From assembly GCA_965205845.1 (NCBI GenBank), contig CBDBIG010000004.1:434001-498000 (forward strand): a stretch of 64,000 bases of DNA, read 5' to 3'. Numbering within the stretch: position 1 is the stretch's first letter; the number at the start of each line of letters is the position of its first letter. A program made the translations under genes and the position numbers. Below, one piece after another: positions 25,271 through 33,309 of the stretch. The notes below the pieces were generated by a model, which did not search any database, was not told the DNA's origin, and saw only the letters and a list, made by a program, of their open reading frames with translations. Source of the DNA: CBDBIG01 sp965205845 [NCBI: bacterium]. Its GTDB lineage: Bacteria; SAR324.

Positions 25271-25744
25271 ATGCGAGATATAGCGTTGTTTTTACTGGCT
25301 TTTATAACATTAAGCCTTGTATTTGCAGAGATTTGGTTAAGCCAAAACCGCTCTTTAAGGGTGTTTAAGGCGCACATAGTCGGTTGTTATGATGGCAACA
25401 CCTGCAGGTTTACCCTGCCCAGTCACCACCCCATTTTAGGCGAGGGGGTTCAGGTGCAAATTGTGGGGTTGCAAACGCCAAAACTACGCGAACCCACCTT
25501 AAGCAAGGCCAGCAGCGCGCGCGATGCCATGCGTGGCCTGCTTGAACGCGCCGATGATATTTTTTTAGTAAACACAAAGCGCAAAAACCGCAGCCTGCAC
25601 GCCAGCGTATGCGCAGATGGCAAAGACATGGCAAAGATGCTGCCAAATGGCTTAGCCAGCAAGGGTTGGGCGTGTTACACCCCCAGCGCCAAGCCCCCCA
25701 ATGCGAGGCAAGCCTTGGTTTGTATGCCTTTGTGGCGCATTTAA
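25271..25744 (+). CDS. Membrane-anchored staphylococcal-nuclease-like protein, degenerate
   Basis: 157 residues. Residues 1-22 (MRDIALFLLAFITLSLVFAE) form one membrane helix or uncleaved signal. VGCYDGNTCRFTLPSHHPIL and GVQVQIVGLQTPKLREPT match the start of SNase/thermonuclease domains, whose usual motifs are D-G-D-T and R-x-x-G-I-D-T-P-E. Here the second Asp is Asn and the Arg/Asp/Glu of the second motif are replaced (VGLQTPK), so catalysis is doubtful. It lies beyond the repressor near the left end of the prophage. Possibly an exclusion or repurposed periplasmic domain (speculative). Confidence 0.55.
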   Translation: MRDIALFLLAFITLSLVFAEIWLSQNRSLRVFKAHIVGCYDGNTCRFTLPSHHPILGEGVQVQIVGLQTPKLREPTLSKASSARDAMRGLLERADDIFLVNTKRKNRSLHASVCADGKDMAKMLPNGLASKGWACYTPSAKPPNARQALVCMPLWRI

Positions 25745-25763
25745 TGCGCGTTAATGCAAGTTA

Positions 25764-26138
25764 ATGCTATCGTTGCCCCAGTTGCCCCAGTTGCCCCAGT
25801 TGCCCCAGTTGCCCCAGTTGCGCCAAGGGTTTTTATGGGCACTGGGGGGTGCCACCCTTGGCATTTTGGTGTGGCGCGGCGCGGAAACCTTGCTGGTTAT
25901 AATGCTGGCGCACAGCAAAAGCACCTTGGCAGGGGGCATTGCGGCAGGCTGGCGAAGCATAAGCGCAAACTTTACCCAAACCGCCTTAAAACAAGCCGGG
26001 GCAGAGCGAGAGCGTGGGTCGAAGGGCTGCATTTTGCACCCCCCTAACCGCCATGCGGGGTTATCTGCTGCCAGAGCGCTGCGCGCCAAGGGGTTTATGA
26101 CCACCCTAAAGGGAAGAACCCTTTCCATTTGGTGGTAA
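25764..26138 (+). CDS. Possible small membrane protein with a PQL repeat start
   Basis: 124 residues: a start made of five PQL units encoded by a 9-bp tandem repeat (CAGTTGCCC, about 25771-25820), then FLWALGGATLGILVW and TLLVIMLAHSKS as hydrophobic segments, and a basic tail. No family recognised and no clear ribosome site. It follows the nuclease-like gene by 19 bp. The repeat makes the opposite strand open too, so coding on this strand is only the better guess. Confidence 0.35.
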   Translation: MLSLPQLPQLPQLPQLPQLRQGFLWALGGATLGILVWRGAETLLVIMLAHSKSTLAGGIAAGWRSISANFTQTALKQAGAERERGSKGCILHPPNRHAGLSAARALRAKGFMTTLKGRTLSIWW

Positions 26139-26199
26139 GCCTTTTTGCGAATTGCAAAGCGGCATTTGAACTTACCCTTATCGAACGCAGTTTGCCCCT

Positions 26200-26420
26200 T
26201 CTAAAACCCTTCGAATGAAGCGCGTACCGAGTGTAAGCCCATGTGTCCCAAAAACGCGCAAACCCGCATTACACCGTTTTTTGGGCGGGACAAATGCCAC
26301 CACCCTTTTGGCGCAAACACACTGCCCGTAAACTGTTGAAAAACCACAAAAAACCGCAAAAAACCACAAAAAACCATTTCTTTTTGACCAGTGTCAAAGC
26401 AAGTGTCCGGGCACAATGGG
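26200..26420 (-). repeat. Left-end repeat of the Mu-like prophage
   Basis: The reverse complement matches 960-1200: GGACACTTGCTTTGACACTG at the outer edge, a run of TTTTTTGTGGTTTTTTGCGG, and then CGTTTTTTGGGCGGGACA-type sequence read on the + strand. The part 49705-49775 is a third copy. Confidence 0.7.
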
Positions 26421-26655
26421 GTTGTCTCTCAGGTGCGTGGTGCTGCCTTGAACGGGCGTTAAACAAGGGCACCCGCGGGGTGTGCTTCATGGGGCTGTCT
26501 CCCAGGTGCGTGGTGCTGCCTTGAACGGGCATGTTAAACAAGGGCACCCGCCCCCCCCCCCGGGGGGGTGTGTGCTTCATGGGGTTGTCTCTCAGGTGCG
26601 TGGTGCTGCCTTGAACGGGCGTTAAACAAGGGCACCCGCGGGGTGTGCTTCATGG
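26418..26655. repeat. Three tandem repeats (73-90 bp) beside the prophage left end
   Basis: Units start near 26418, 26491 and 26581 with GGGG(T/C)TGTCTC(T/C)CAGGTGC and end GTGTGCTTCATGG. The middle unit is longer through extra bases and a C13G7 run at 26550-26570. The rest of 26139-26896 shows no gene; recO starts at 26897. Confidence 0.85.
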
Positions 26656-26896
26656 CTGTCATCTTTTAAAGATGACTCTGGTTTGCGCAAGTGCCTTCCC
26701 CCTACCTCCCAAAATTTGGGATGACCCTTGGGGATTTTTCGGGCATGCGCTCGCAAAAACGCTTGCTACGTGTGCTGTACGGGCGCCATGAGAGGAAGAG
26801 GCTATAAAAACAATCACACCGTGATGGTGCTGATGCTGTTTTAAGGTTTATGCTATCAACAACCAGCAACCTCCTTCGTGAGCATTCCTTTTACAG

Positions 26897-27766
26897 ATGC
26901 CTATGCAAACCCACCAAACTCCTTGCATTATTTTGCGCGCACGCCCTTTTCAAGAAAATACGCGTATCTTGACCTTTGTTACCCCAACCCACGGGGTGCT
27001 AAAGGGCTTTGCTCGTGGTGGGATGCGCCCTAATTCACGGCGCCCAGGGGCTTATGAACCCCTTATTTGCGGCATCATGCATTTTTCTACCAAAGAAACC
27101 AGCGACATGGTGAGCCTGCAAAAATGCGATCCTCATCCTCCCTACCTGCACTTGTGTGCCAGTTACGAAAAAATTTGCTTCGCCAGTCATTTTGCAGCGC
27201 TTATGGAACGTGCGCCTTTGTCGGCCGAAGGGTACACCGATTCCTACACCCTCTTGCTGGAGTCCTTGCAAGCGGTGTTCAATGCAGCCAGATTGCGTCA
27301 GTTGCCCCTCATTCGTTTGCGCTTTGAACTAAAATGGTTACAGTTGTTGGGGTTTTCTCCGTTATGGGAGCGTTGTCCCAACTGTAATGCCTCCACCTTT
27401 ACCCAGTCCTTTGCGCAAAGTCGACAGCAACAAAATGTGCCCAATAACCATGGATCGCGTGAAGCTGGGCAAGCGCAAGATACCGCACTTCCCGCCTCAA
27501 GTGTGCGCCAAAAAGGAGATCATCAGTTTGATGCCAGCTTAGGTGGGGTGCGCTGCCCCGATTGCGTGCGCCCACAAAATCCCCACTGTAAAGCCTTGCC
27601 AGCCCAGGCTTTGAATTTTTTGTACACATGGCAAATGGGCGGGGCGGGGCATCCCTCACGCAGTGCTTTGCAAGCATTGCTTGATGCGGTAACCCTACAC
27701 GTTGTTTACCAGTTGGAAAGTGAACCGCCCTCTTTGGGCATGCTACCCCAGTTAGATGCATTATAA
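26897..27766 (+). CDS. recO: DNA repair protein RecO
   Basis: 289 residues. The N-terminal OB fold reads CIILRARPFQENTRILTFVT and GVLKGFARGGMRPNSRRPGA, as in RecO. The helical middle has LIRLRFELKWLQLLGFSP, followed by a four-cysteine zinc site: CPNC near residue 163 and CPDC near residue 225, separated by an unusually long insert of about 55 residues. RecO brings RecR and displaces SSB so RecA can load at gaps. It stands alone between repeats and dcd; no operon partner is visible. Confidence 0.9.
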   Translation: MPMQTHQTPCIILRARPFQENTRILTFVTPTHGVLKGFARGGMRPNSRRPGAYEPLICGIMHFSTKETSDMVSLQKCDPHPPYLHLCASYEKICFASHFAALMERAPLSAEGYTDSYTLLLESLQAVFNAARLRQLPLIRLRFELKWLQLLGFSPLWERCPNCNASTFTQSFAQSRQQQNVPNNHGSREAGQAQDTALPASSVRQKGDHQFDASLGGVRCPDCVRPQNPHCKALPAQALNFLYTWQMGGAGHPSRSALQALLDAVTLHVVYQLESEPPSLGMLPQLDAL

Positions 27767-27982
27767 AAATACGGATGCTTCATTGCATGCCCCCTTTGCG
27801 AGCATACCATCCTTTTCCCATATCCATGGGATGTTCAGCGGTATTTGGCGGTGTTTGGCAAAATTTGAGATTGGCCGGCGCAAGGCAACCGTTTCTATCG
27901 TCCCATGGCAAAGCGTGTGAATGTTTGCAAGAACTGCGGTGTTTAATGTAAGCCGCACGCCCTTATCGCCACATCACAAAAC

Positions 27983-28546
27983 TCATTCGGGGTGCCGGCT
28001 TGTAACCTCCACATCTTGGTGAACCATGCTACCCGTAGCCTTTGTTTGACCCTGATACTTTCCGTGATACGGTGCACTGGGGACTTGATCCATTTTGGCG
28101 AAAACCAACTGGCAAATACGCCGACCCGATGTCAGTCGAATTGGCTTGTGGTTGGCATTGAATAACTCTAAAGTAAGTCGCCCCTTAAACCCAGGGTCTA
28201 CCCAACCTGCATTTTGGACAAACAAGCCAATCCGGCCAATCGAGCTCCGCCCTTCGACAAAGGCGGTAACGTCACCAGGGAGCTCAATCCATTCTTGACA
28301 ACTGGCCAACATAAAAGCAAGCGGTGGGATAATGATCTCATTGCGCTCAAGGGAAACATATCGTGAGGGGCTGTCTAGGGAAACGAAGGCTTGCTCATCT
28401 TCACGCATCTTAAGGTAGGAATTGCTTAAGTGTAAATCGAGTGAAGCGGGCTGTAGCGATTGTTCATCGTAGGGCTTGACCACCAAACTGCCCTTTACAA
28501 TCATGCGGCGTAAAGTGGTATCTGATAAAATCAATGTGTCCTTCAA
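27983..28546 (-). CDS. dcd: dCTP deaminase
   Basis: 187 residues in the trimeric dUTPase/dCTP-deaminase fold. AFVEGRSSIGRIGLFVQNAG and WVDPGFKGRLTLELFN contain the active-site Ser/Arg and catalytic Glu, and QLVFAKMDQVPSAPY the nucleotide contact near the end. It turns dCTP into dUTP; the AGWVDPGFKG form is shared with the group that may also release dUMP, which cannot be decided here. The gene starts 4 bp after the dksA-like stop, so the two form one transcript. The 216 bp between recO and dcd (convergent) show no gene or clear terminator. Confidence 0.9.
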   Translation of the reverse strand: MKDTLILSDTTLRRMIVKGSLVVKPYDEQSLQPASLDLHLSNSYLKMREDEQAFVSLDSPSRYVSLERNEIIIPPLAFMLASCQEWIELPGDVTAFVEGRSSIGRIGLFVQNAGWVDPGFKGRLTLELFNANHKPIRLTSGRRICQLVFAKMDQVPSAPYHGKYQGQTKATGSMVHQDVEVTSRHPE

Positions 28547-28550
28547 GTCC

Positions 28551-28907
28551 TTAGCCTATTTTCTCAATTTTTTCTTCTTGCTCTTTACAATTTACACACA
28601 AGGTCGTTACGGGCCTTGCACGTAACCGCTTAACTCCAATGGGGCCCGCACACGCCTCGCATAAACCAAATATATTTTCTTCTACCCGTTGCAACGCTTC
28701 CTCTATTTTTTTCTGTAACTTTCTTTCGCGATCACGGATGCGCAAGGTCAAATTGCGCTCCGACTCCAGCACAGCCCTATCACTTGGGTCTGGAAAAACA
28801 CCCTCGCTGCTTCGCATCCCCACAACCGTGGTCGATGCCTCTGTTTCTAGTGATTGAAGCATGCGTTCCAACCGCTGGCGAAATTCCTGCGCGATACTTT
28901 CATCCAT
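28551..28907 (-). CDS. DksA/TraR-family zinc-finger protein
   Basis: 118 residues: a long coiled coil (residues about 5-80) with the tip around DPSDRAVLESERNLTLRIRD, then a zinc finger CEACAGPIGVKRLRARPVTT and CVNCKEQ. DksA proteins insert the coiled coil into the secondary channel of RNA polymerase and work with ppGpp; the two tip Asp residues of E. coli DksA (DxxDxA) are here represented by DPSDRA. Shorter than E. coli DksA (151) but normal for the wider family. It is followed closely by dcd. Confidence 0.85.
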   Translation of the reverse strand: MDESIAQEFRQRLERMLQSLETEASTTVVGMRSSEGVFPDPSDRAVLESERNLTLRIRDRERKLQKKIEEALQRVEENIFGLCEACAGPIGVKRLRARPVTTLCVNCKEQEEKIEKIG

Positions 28908-29050
28908 GGGTCATCTGTCCACAGTATAATGTCATCTTGACAAACAAGCACATTTTTTAAGGCGGAAGGGCACCCGCTTATCGGCCAAAGAAAATCCTTC
29001 TTCATTCAATGGGTATACTCAGCAATAAAGAAAAAAACTACATATTACCT

Positions 29051-29225
29051 AGCGATCATTGAGTACATCTTGTAAGCACTTTGCCTGGCTTAAATTCATC
29101 CACGACCGAAGCGGGAATTTTGAGTTTTTCCCCAGTTTAGCGATTATTGAGTACACCTTTAAGTACTTTGCCTGGCTTAAATTTAGCCACGACCGAAGCG
29201 GGAATTTTGAGTTTTTCCCCAGTTT
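29051..29225 (-). repeat. 88-bp tandem duplication of the end of the HU gene
   Basis: The last 87 bases of hup (29139-29225) are repeated directly downstream of the stop (29051-29138) with about 10 changes. The stop codon of hup lies exactly on the join. The second copy would encode the same end (KIPASV-like then NDR) but is untranslated. Confidence 0.9.
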
Positions 29226-29415
29226 GTGGATTACGACCATCACGGGCCGGGCGCTCACTTACAGAAAAAGACCCAAAGCCAACCAGTGTTAAACCATCTC
29301 CGTCCTTTAAAGACTGCGTAACAGCATCAATAAACCCCTGCAATGCCGAGGCTGCAGCCGTTTTGGGAATTCCCGCATCTTGCGCCATTTGGGAAATAAG
29401 TTCCGCTTTCGTCAT
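29137..29415 (-). CDS. HU-type histone-like DNA-binding protein
   Basis: 92 residues from ATG 29415, with GAGAGGAG 8 bp upstream. MTKAELISQMAQDAGIPKTA, GDGLTLVGFGSFSVSERPAR and GRNPQTGEKLKIPAS are the HU hallmarks, including the arm that enters the minor groove; the end FKPGKVLKG fits. HU dimers compact and bend DNA without sequence preference. An upstream in-frame start (29433) would add only MRGEKV, whose codons are the ribosome site. The 3' end is duplicated (see repeat). Confidence 0.92.
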   Translation of the reverse strand: MTKAELISQMAQDAGIPKTAAASALQGFIDAVTQSLKDGDGLTLVGFGSFSVSERPARDGRNPQTGEKLKIPASVVAKFKPGKVLKGVLNNR

Positions 29416-29433
29416 TACTTTTTCTCCTCTCAT

Positions 29434-29755
29434 AAAATAGATAACCTATCAATAAAAAGATGGCAACGCACATCTAACGACACCACCCAGGGGGCACACC
29501 ATGTACACACCCCCCAATATATAAACCTTACCGTGCACACCAAAACAAATGGCTATGCGTATCTCACAACACCACCCAGGGAGTACACCACGTACACACA
29601 ACCTAATGTATAAACCTTACCGCGCATACTAAAAGCGAGTTCACAAGAAAACTGTCGCTCAAAACCGCATGGCCAACAAGAACATCCTTGCAAATTGGAA
29701 CTGTAGTGTAAATGGGTAAAAAAGAACACTTCCCAGTGCTTAATAACATGGGGGG
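29434..29755. other. Intergenic region with an 89-bp duplication
   Basis: CACCACCCAGGG recurs at 29481 and 29570 within two copies of an 89-bp unit (about 29463-29550 and 29552-29640) that also share TATAAACCTTACCG. No gene can be supported. It includes the likely hup promoter. Confidence 0.6.
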
Positions 29756-30040
29756 CTAGCGCAAAATGCGAAAATTTGCAAAATCAATTGTCAAGCCGAC
29801 CGTAGGCAGCACATCCAGACGCCACACCCGAGCCAACGCAGGACCACGCCTTAAAGCACGTATAAAAATCTCGGTTTTGTGCTTAGCCAGTTTGGCTGCA
29901 ACTTCCACACTACCATTGCTGTTGTTACGGACCCAACCCGCAATTCCCAGCACCCTTGCTTGCTCTTTCACAAAAGCGCGAAAGCCAACGCCTTGTACCT
30001 TGCCCACCACCTCAACACGCAGTAAATGCATTACCGCCAT
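29756..30040 (-). CDS. Acylphosphatase
   Basis: 94 residues from ATG 30040 (GGAGG 7 bp upstream). RVEVVGKVQGVGFRAFVKEQ holds the phosphate loop and catalytic Arg, and IAGWVRNNSNGSVEVAA the catalytic Asn. Acylphosphatases hydrolyse carboxyl-phosphate bonds of small acyl phosphates. The close, VGLTIDFANFRIL, fits the family. The first 16 codons and the ribosome site lie in a 145-bp tandem repeat, and the copy upstream (start near 30186) reads MAVMH and stops. Confidence 0.88.
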   Translation of the reverse strand: MAVMHLLRVEVVGKVQGVGFRAFVKEQARVLGIAGWVRNNSNGSVEVAAKLAKHKTEIFIRALRRGPALARVWRLDVLPTVGLTIDFANFRILR

Positions 30041-30337
30041 GCAAATACCTCCATGCCAGCCATTTACATCCCGCAAAAACGCATCAAACACCGGATCCGC
30101 ACTACGCCCCATTCACAAAAGCGCGAAAGCCAACGCCCTGCTACCTTGCCCACCACCTCAACACGCAAGTCAATGCATTACCGCCATGCAAATACCTCCA
30201 TGCCAGCCATTTACATCCCGCAAAAACGCATCAAACACCGGATCGCACTACGCCCCATTCACAAAAGCGCGAAAGCCAACGCCCTGCTACCTTGCCCACC
30301 ACCTCAACACGCAAGTCAATGCATCATCTTGCAAAAC
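29969..30337 (-). repeat. 145-bp tandem repeat (2.5 copies) over the acylphosphatase start
   Basis: Units begin CACAAAAGCGCGAAAGCC at 29969, 30114 and 30260; the third is cut near 30324. Each complete unit carries the GGAGG, the ATG and the start of the gene. The upstream unit has small changes that put a TGA after five codons. Confidence 0.92.
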
Positions 30338-30371
30338 ACTTCCGCCCTGAGAGATCACACTCCTTAGGGTT

Positions 30372-31100
30372 TCACACAGACGTGAAGGTTTTGATTTTTC
30401 GCCAAAACCACCAAGCCAGGCCAAGCCCAGTCAAACAGCCTACGATGACTGCGCTAACACCCTTCAAGCTCGCGTCAAAGGCCTCGCTATGCGCACCAAG
30501 GTTCCAGCCTAAAGCAAACAGCACTCCAACCCAAATGGCAGAGCCCAAAGACGTGAACAAAGAGAACACACCAAAAGGCATCCGCGCAATTCCTGCAGGT
30601 AGCGAAATCAATTGCCTCACTCCAGGAATAAGCCGCCCCACCAGCGTGGTGACGCTACCATAACGCAAAAACAGCGCTTCCACACGCTCAAAATGCGCAT
30701 GGCTCAAGTGAATCATACGTCCATAACGCGCAATAAGCCCTAACACCACAGGGCGCCCTAACCACCGCGCTAGACCATAGTTAAACCATGCCCCCACCAA
30801 AGAACCCAACACCCCCGAAAAAATCACTGCAGTCGCGCTCCACTCTCCTTGGCGACGCACCAAATCGGCTGCAGGGGGAATCACGATTTCCGAGGGGAAA
30901 GGGAGGAGACTCGACTCAATTACCATTAAGCCAAACACCCCAAGAAGGCCTAGCCTTTGAATAAACGTATCGGCTACCCATGTATTAAACGCGGCCAGTT
31001 GTAACATCCCCCCTTGGTGTAGCCACAAGGCCAAAGCCAAAGCCACTCCCAACGCACCAAGCACCACAAAAACGGCCAAAATTTTTATCATTAGAGGCAT
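30372..31100 (-). CDS. DedA-family membrane protein
   Basis: About 242 residues with four or five membrane segments. LGVFGLMVIESSLLPFPSEI carries the E-x(n)-P-x-P-S-E motif of DedA proteins and VGRLIPGVRQLISLPAGIAR the F/GRxxPxxR-like motif; IWVGVLFALGWNLG closes the domain. DedA proteins act as lipid scramblases or proton-linked flippases of undecaprenyl phosphate and phospholipids in the inner membrane. The start at 31100 (MPLMIKILA) leaves one helix before the domain; the longer frame to 31142 is less likely. Confidence 0.8.
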   Translation of the reverse strand: MPLMIKILAVFVVLGALGVALALALWLHQGGMLQLAAFNTWVADTFIQRLGLLGVFGLMVIESSLLPFPSEIVIPPAADLVRRQGEWSATAVIFSGVLGSLVGAWFNYGLARWLGRPVVLGLIARYGRMIHLSHAHFERVEALFLRYGSVTTLVGRLIPGVRQLISLPAGIARMPFGVFSLFTSLGSAIWVGVLFALGWNLGAHSEAFDASLKGVSAVIVGCLTGLGLAWWFWRKIKTFTSV

Positions 31101-31186
31101 ATAACCACCAATACATAAGCCACAGATATCTGAGCCAAACATCCGCCTTGGCTTATCGTATCCACAGAAACTATCAAAGAAACATT

Positions 31187-32059
31187 TTACCAGAAAAAGC
31201 CAACACCCAATGCAAGATGGCTATCTATTTGGGTCAAACCGACACGCAAATGCCCATGGGTTGGCTGTGATGGCAAGATAACCGTATTTTTGACCTGTTG
31301 CTTGGGGGCACGATTGTCGCGCTGTACGGATTCCACAGAAGAATCATCCTCACCACCAAACAGGCGCCAAGTGGCCACCGTTGCTAGCAAAGCCCCCGTA
31401 AAAATAAGACCATTGGCCAGTAAAGTGTCACGAACCCTCTTATTGCGGTCAACAGGCGATGCAGGCGAACGTACAGTCCCTTGAAAGTCTTCTTTCGCCG
31501 TAGTCCCCACCGCACGACCCGCAGCGATTAACCCCATCCCCGACATGATGAGCACCACATTGCCTGTGGTCGACTTGCCACCAATAATGCTATCAGACAA
31601 ATTCTTAAAGGTTGCCTTGGCCAATAACTTGGGCTCAAACCGAAAGGTGCGCACAGATTTCTTGCCCTTGCTATCCTCTGCTTCCACCTTAACTGTCACG
31701 ACCTTACCACGGACATTATAGATTTTGCGTAACACCACCACCGAGCGCGCCAAAAAACTCTGCGGTGCGCCATCAATGTGGATTTTTACGGTGCCGTCTA
31801 AATCGGTTAACAAAAAATCTACCGCCAACTCGCCCCGTTCAAGTTGTTCAAAACTAGAGGTGTAATTGGCCGTAATGGCAGGGCCTGGGTTAAAGCGTAC
31901 GGTATCGCTTGGTGACGATGTGTTCTGCGCCCACGCCCGCCCCGTCAAAAAATAAGCGATGCAAAGGGTCAAACCCAGCAAAAACAAGGCACGGCATCGC
32001 GACCACCCATGGTTGCTGGGGTTATTCAAGGCGGTATGCAGCATTTTAGGCATTCGCAT
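31187..32059 (-). CDS. Predicted exported protein of unknown function
   Basis: 290 residues. A hydrophobic segment (ALFLLGLTLCIAYFLTG) then AWAQN suggests a signal peptide cleaved near residue 46. Residues 50-150 look like a beta-sandwich (LAVDFLLTDLDGTVKIHIDG; VVTVKVEAEDSKGKKSVRTF). Later hydrophobic stretches (GNVVLIMSGMGLIAAGRAVG; LIFTGALLATVATWRLFGG) may be membrane helices. The end (HLRVGLTQIDSHLALGVGFFW) could be a beta-strand finishing in aromatic residues. Family not recognised. 87 bp separate it from DedA. Confidence 0.6.
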   Translation of the reverse strand: MRMPKMLHTALNNPSNHGWSRCRALFLLGLTLCIAYFLTGRAWAQNTSSPSDTVRFNPGPAITANYTSSFEQLERGELAVDFLLTDLDGTVKIHIDGAPQSFLARSVVVLRKIYNVRGKVVTVKVEAEDSKGKKSVRTFRFEPKLLAKATFKNLSDSIIGGKSTTGNVVLIMSGMGLIAAGRAVGTTAKEDFQGTVRSPASPVDRNKRVRDTLLANGLIFTGALLATVATWRLFGGEDDSSVESVQRDNRAPKQQVKNTVILPSQPTHGHLRVGLTQIDSHLALGVGFFW

Positions 32060-32514
32060 CTATCACAATCATTATACAGGCACTGGGGGCATTACCAACA
32101 TTCACTAAGGCACACCCACTCGCACCCCGGCAAGACTAAAGGCTGCCACACGGTTCGAGCCAAACACGGACCCACTCGAAGAACGACCACAGAATGTTTA
32201 GCACCATTGCTTTAAGCACAATACCCCATCAGGAACGTGCCAAAACCCGATGGATGACGCCAAAGCGAAACCATTTACTCTACCATTAAAGCCTCGACTA
32301 GCAAAAATTGCACCTCCTTGACAAGGGGTTTTCCTCAAAAAATTACATCGCAACACTCAAGATGGGAGATTTTTTAACCGCAAGCGCCTTATCCGTCCCC
32401 CACCCTAATAGCCCCCAACGTGCTCTCGTATTTTTTAATTCCTATCCCCAATCAAAAACACCGCCATGGGTGCAACCCCAAGCCTCACACAAAACGGTTC
32501 ACGTAATCACGTAA
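32060..32514. other. Intergenic region without an evident gene
   Basis: 455 bp between the exported protein (upstream end) and the SDR gene (downstream end). No conserved frame, hairpin-plus-T terminator or repeat was found. Confidence 0.5.
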
Positions 32515-33309
32515 TTAGGACTCCATTTTTGGGAGGCCTTGGCGCGGTAACAACCAAGCGGGCAGGTGCTGAATCAGAGGTTTGGCAAGGCGCATCTGCC
32601 ATGGAAACGCCACGCTGTGCTTGCCTTTGGCCACGCCCTTGGCAATGCAGGCCGCCGCCTTTTGCGCCGTGATGATAAACGGCATGGGATGGGGGTTTGT
32701 AGCCGTCAGCGCGGTATTAACCCAACCAGGAGCCACGTAGGTAACTTGCACACCCGCTGGGGCAAGGGCTGCGCGATAAGAACCAAGCAAGGTTTCCACC
32801 GCAGCTTTCGAGGCACAATAAGCCCCCTTGCCTGGTAATCCACGCCAACCCGCCACCGATCCAATGGCCACCAAAGCCCCCCCTTTTTGCCTGATTAACG
32901 TGGGCATAAAGGGGGCGAGGGTGTGAATCACCCCCGTCACGTTCACGGCAACCACCTGGGCTGCCTGGCTGCCATCACCGCAGGTGAAGTCATCTTGGCG
33001 GCTGATACCCGCATTGGCAATCACCACATGCACATACCTTGCTGCTTGAATAAAATCTTTGGCGGCTTTTTGGAGTGCAGGACCATTGCTTACGTCCACA
33101 GCATAGCACCGCACTTCTCCTCCCCCTTGGGTAATGCGGGCGGCGAGAGCGTTGAGGCGGTCTTGAGAACGCCCTAACAGGCCTAATAGCATTTTTTTCC
33201 CGGCATATTGCGCGGCATAATGCTCTGCCAGTGCCATGCCTATTCCTTTGCTAGCACCCGTAATAAAACAGGCAAAATCGTATGTAACGTGCGTTTTGGT
33301 TGCGGGCAT
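32515..33309 (-). CDS. Short-chain dehydrogenase/reductase (SDR)
   Basis: 264 residues, classical SDR: cofactor motif TGASKGIGMALAEHYA near residue 17, VIANAGISRQDDF (NAG), catalytic Ser in VAIGSVAGWRG and YCASKAA with the Tyr-x-x-x-Lys pair, then VAPGWVNTALT. These enzymes reduce or oxidise carbonyl/alcohol groups with NAD(P)H. The LGLLGRS after the second strand suggests NADP preference (inference). The C terminus (LAKPLIQHLPAWLLPRQGLP) is hydrophobic and may touch the membrane. Substrate unknown. Confidence 0.85.
   Translation of the reverse strand: MPATKTHVTYDFACFITGASKGIGMALAEHYAAQYAGKKMLLGLLGRSQDRLNALAARITQGGGEVRCYAVDVSNGPALQKAAKDFIQAARYVHVVIANAGISRQDDFTCGDGSQAAQVVAVNVTGVIHTLAPFMPTLIRQKGGALVAIGSVAGWRGLPGKGAYCASKAAVETLLGSYRAALAPAGVQVTYVAPGWVNTALTATNPHPMPFIITAQKAAACIAKGVAKGKHSVAFPWQMRLAKPLIQHLPAWLLPRQGLPKMES

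Larger units (their letters stand above)
15567..26420 (-). mobile_element. Mu-like transposable prophage, internally deleted
   Basis: On the - strand from high to low coordinates: left-end repeat (26200-26420), accessory genes and repressor (opposite strand), Ner-like regulator, small genes, MuA-type transposase, head proteins, tail-assembly and baseplate pieces, tail-fibre end, small gene, dam, right-end repeat (15567-15720). The order follows Mu. Missing are MuB, lysis, terminase, portal, most of the major head protein, sheath, tube, tape-measure and most baseplate genes. The two ends share GGACACTTGCTTTTACACT-like sequence in inverted orientation (15572-15590 and 26391-26413). It cannot make virions. 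Confidence 0.85.

Noticed and set aside
25751-26128. 125-residue - strand frame with NWG repeats
   Set aside because: Caused by the 9-bp repeat; the + strand frame with hydrophobic segments is somewhat better, though also weak.
27761-27958. 65-residue - strand frame between recO and dcd
   Set aside because: No ribosome site or motif, and it overlaps the recO end.
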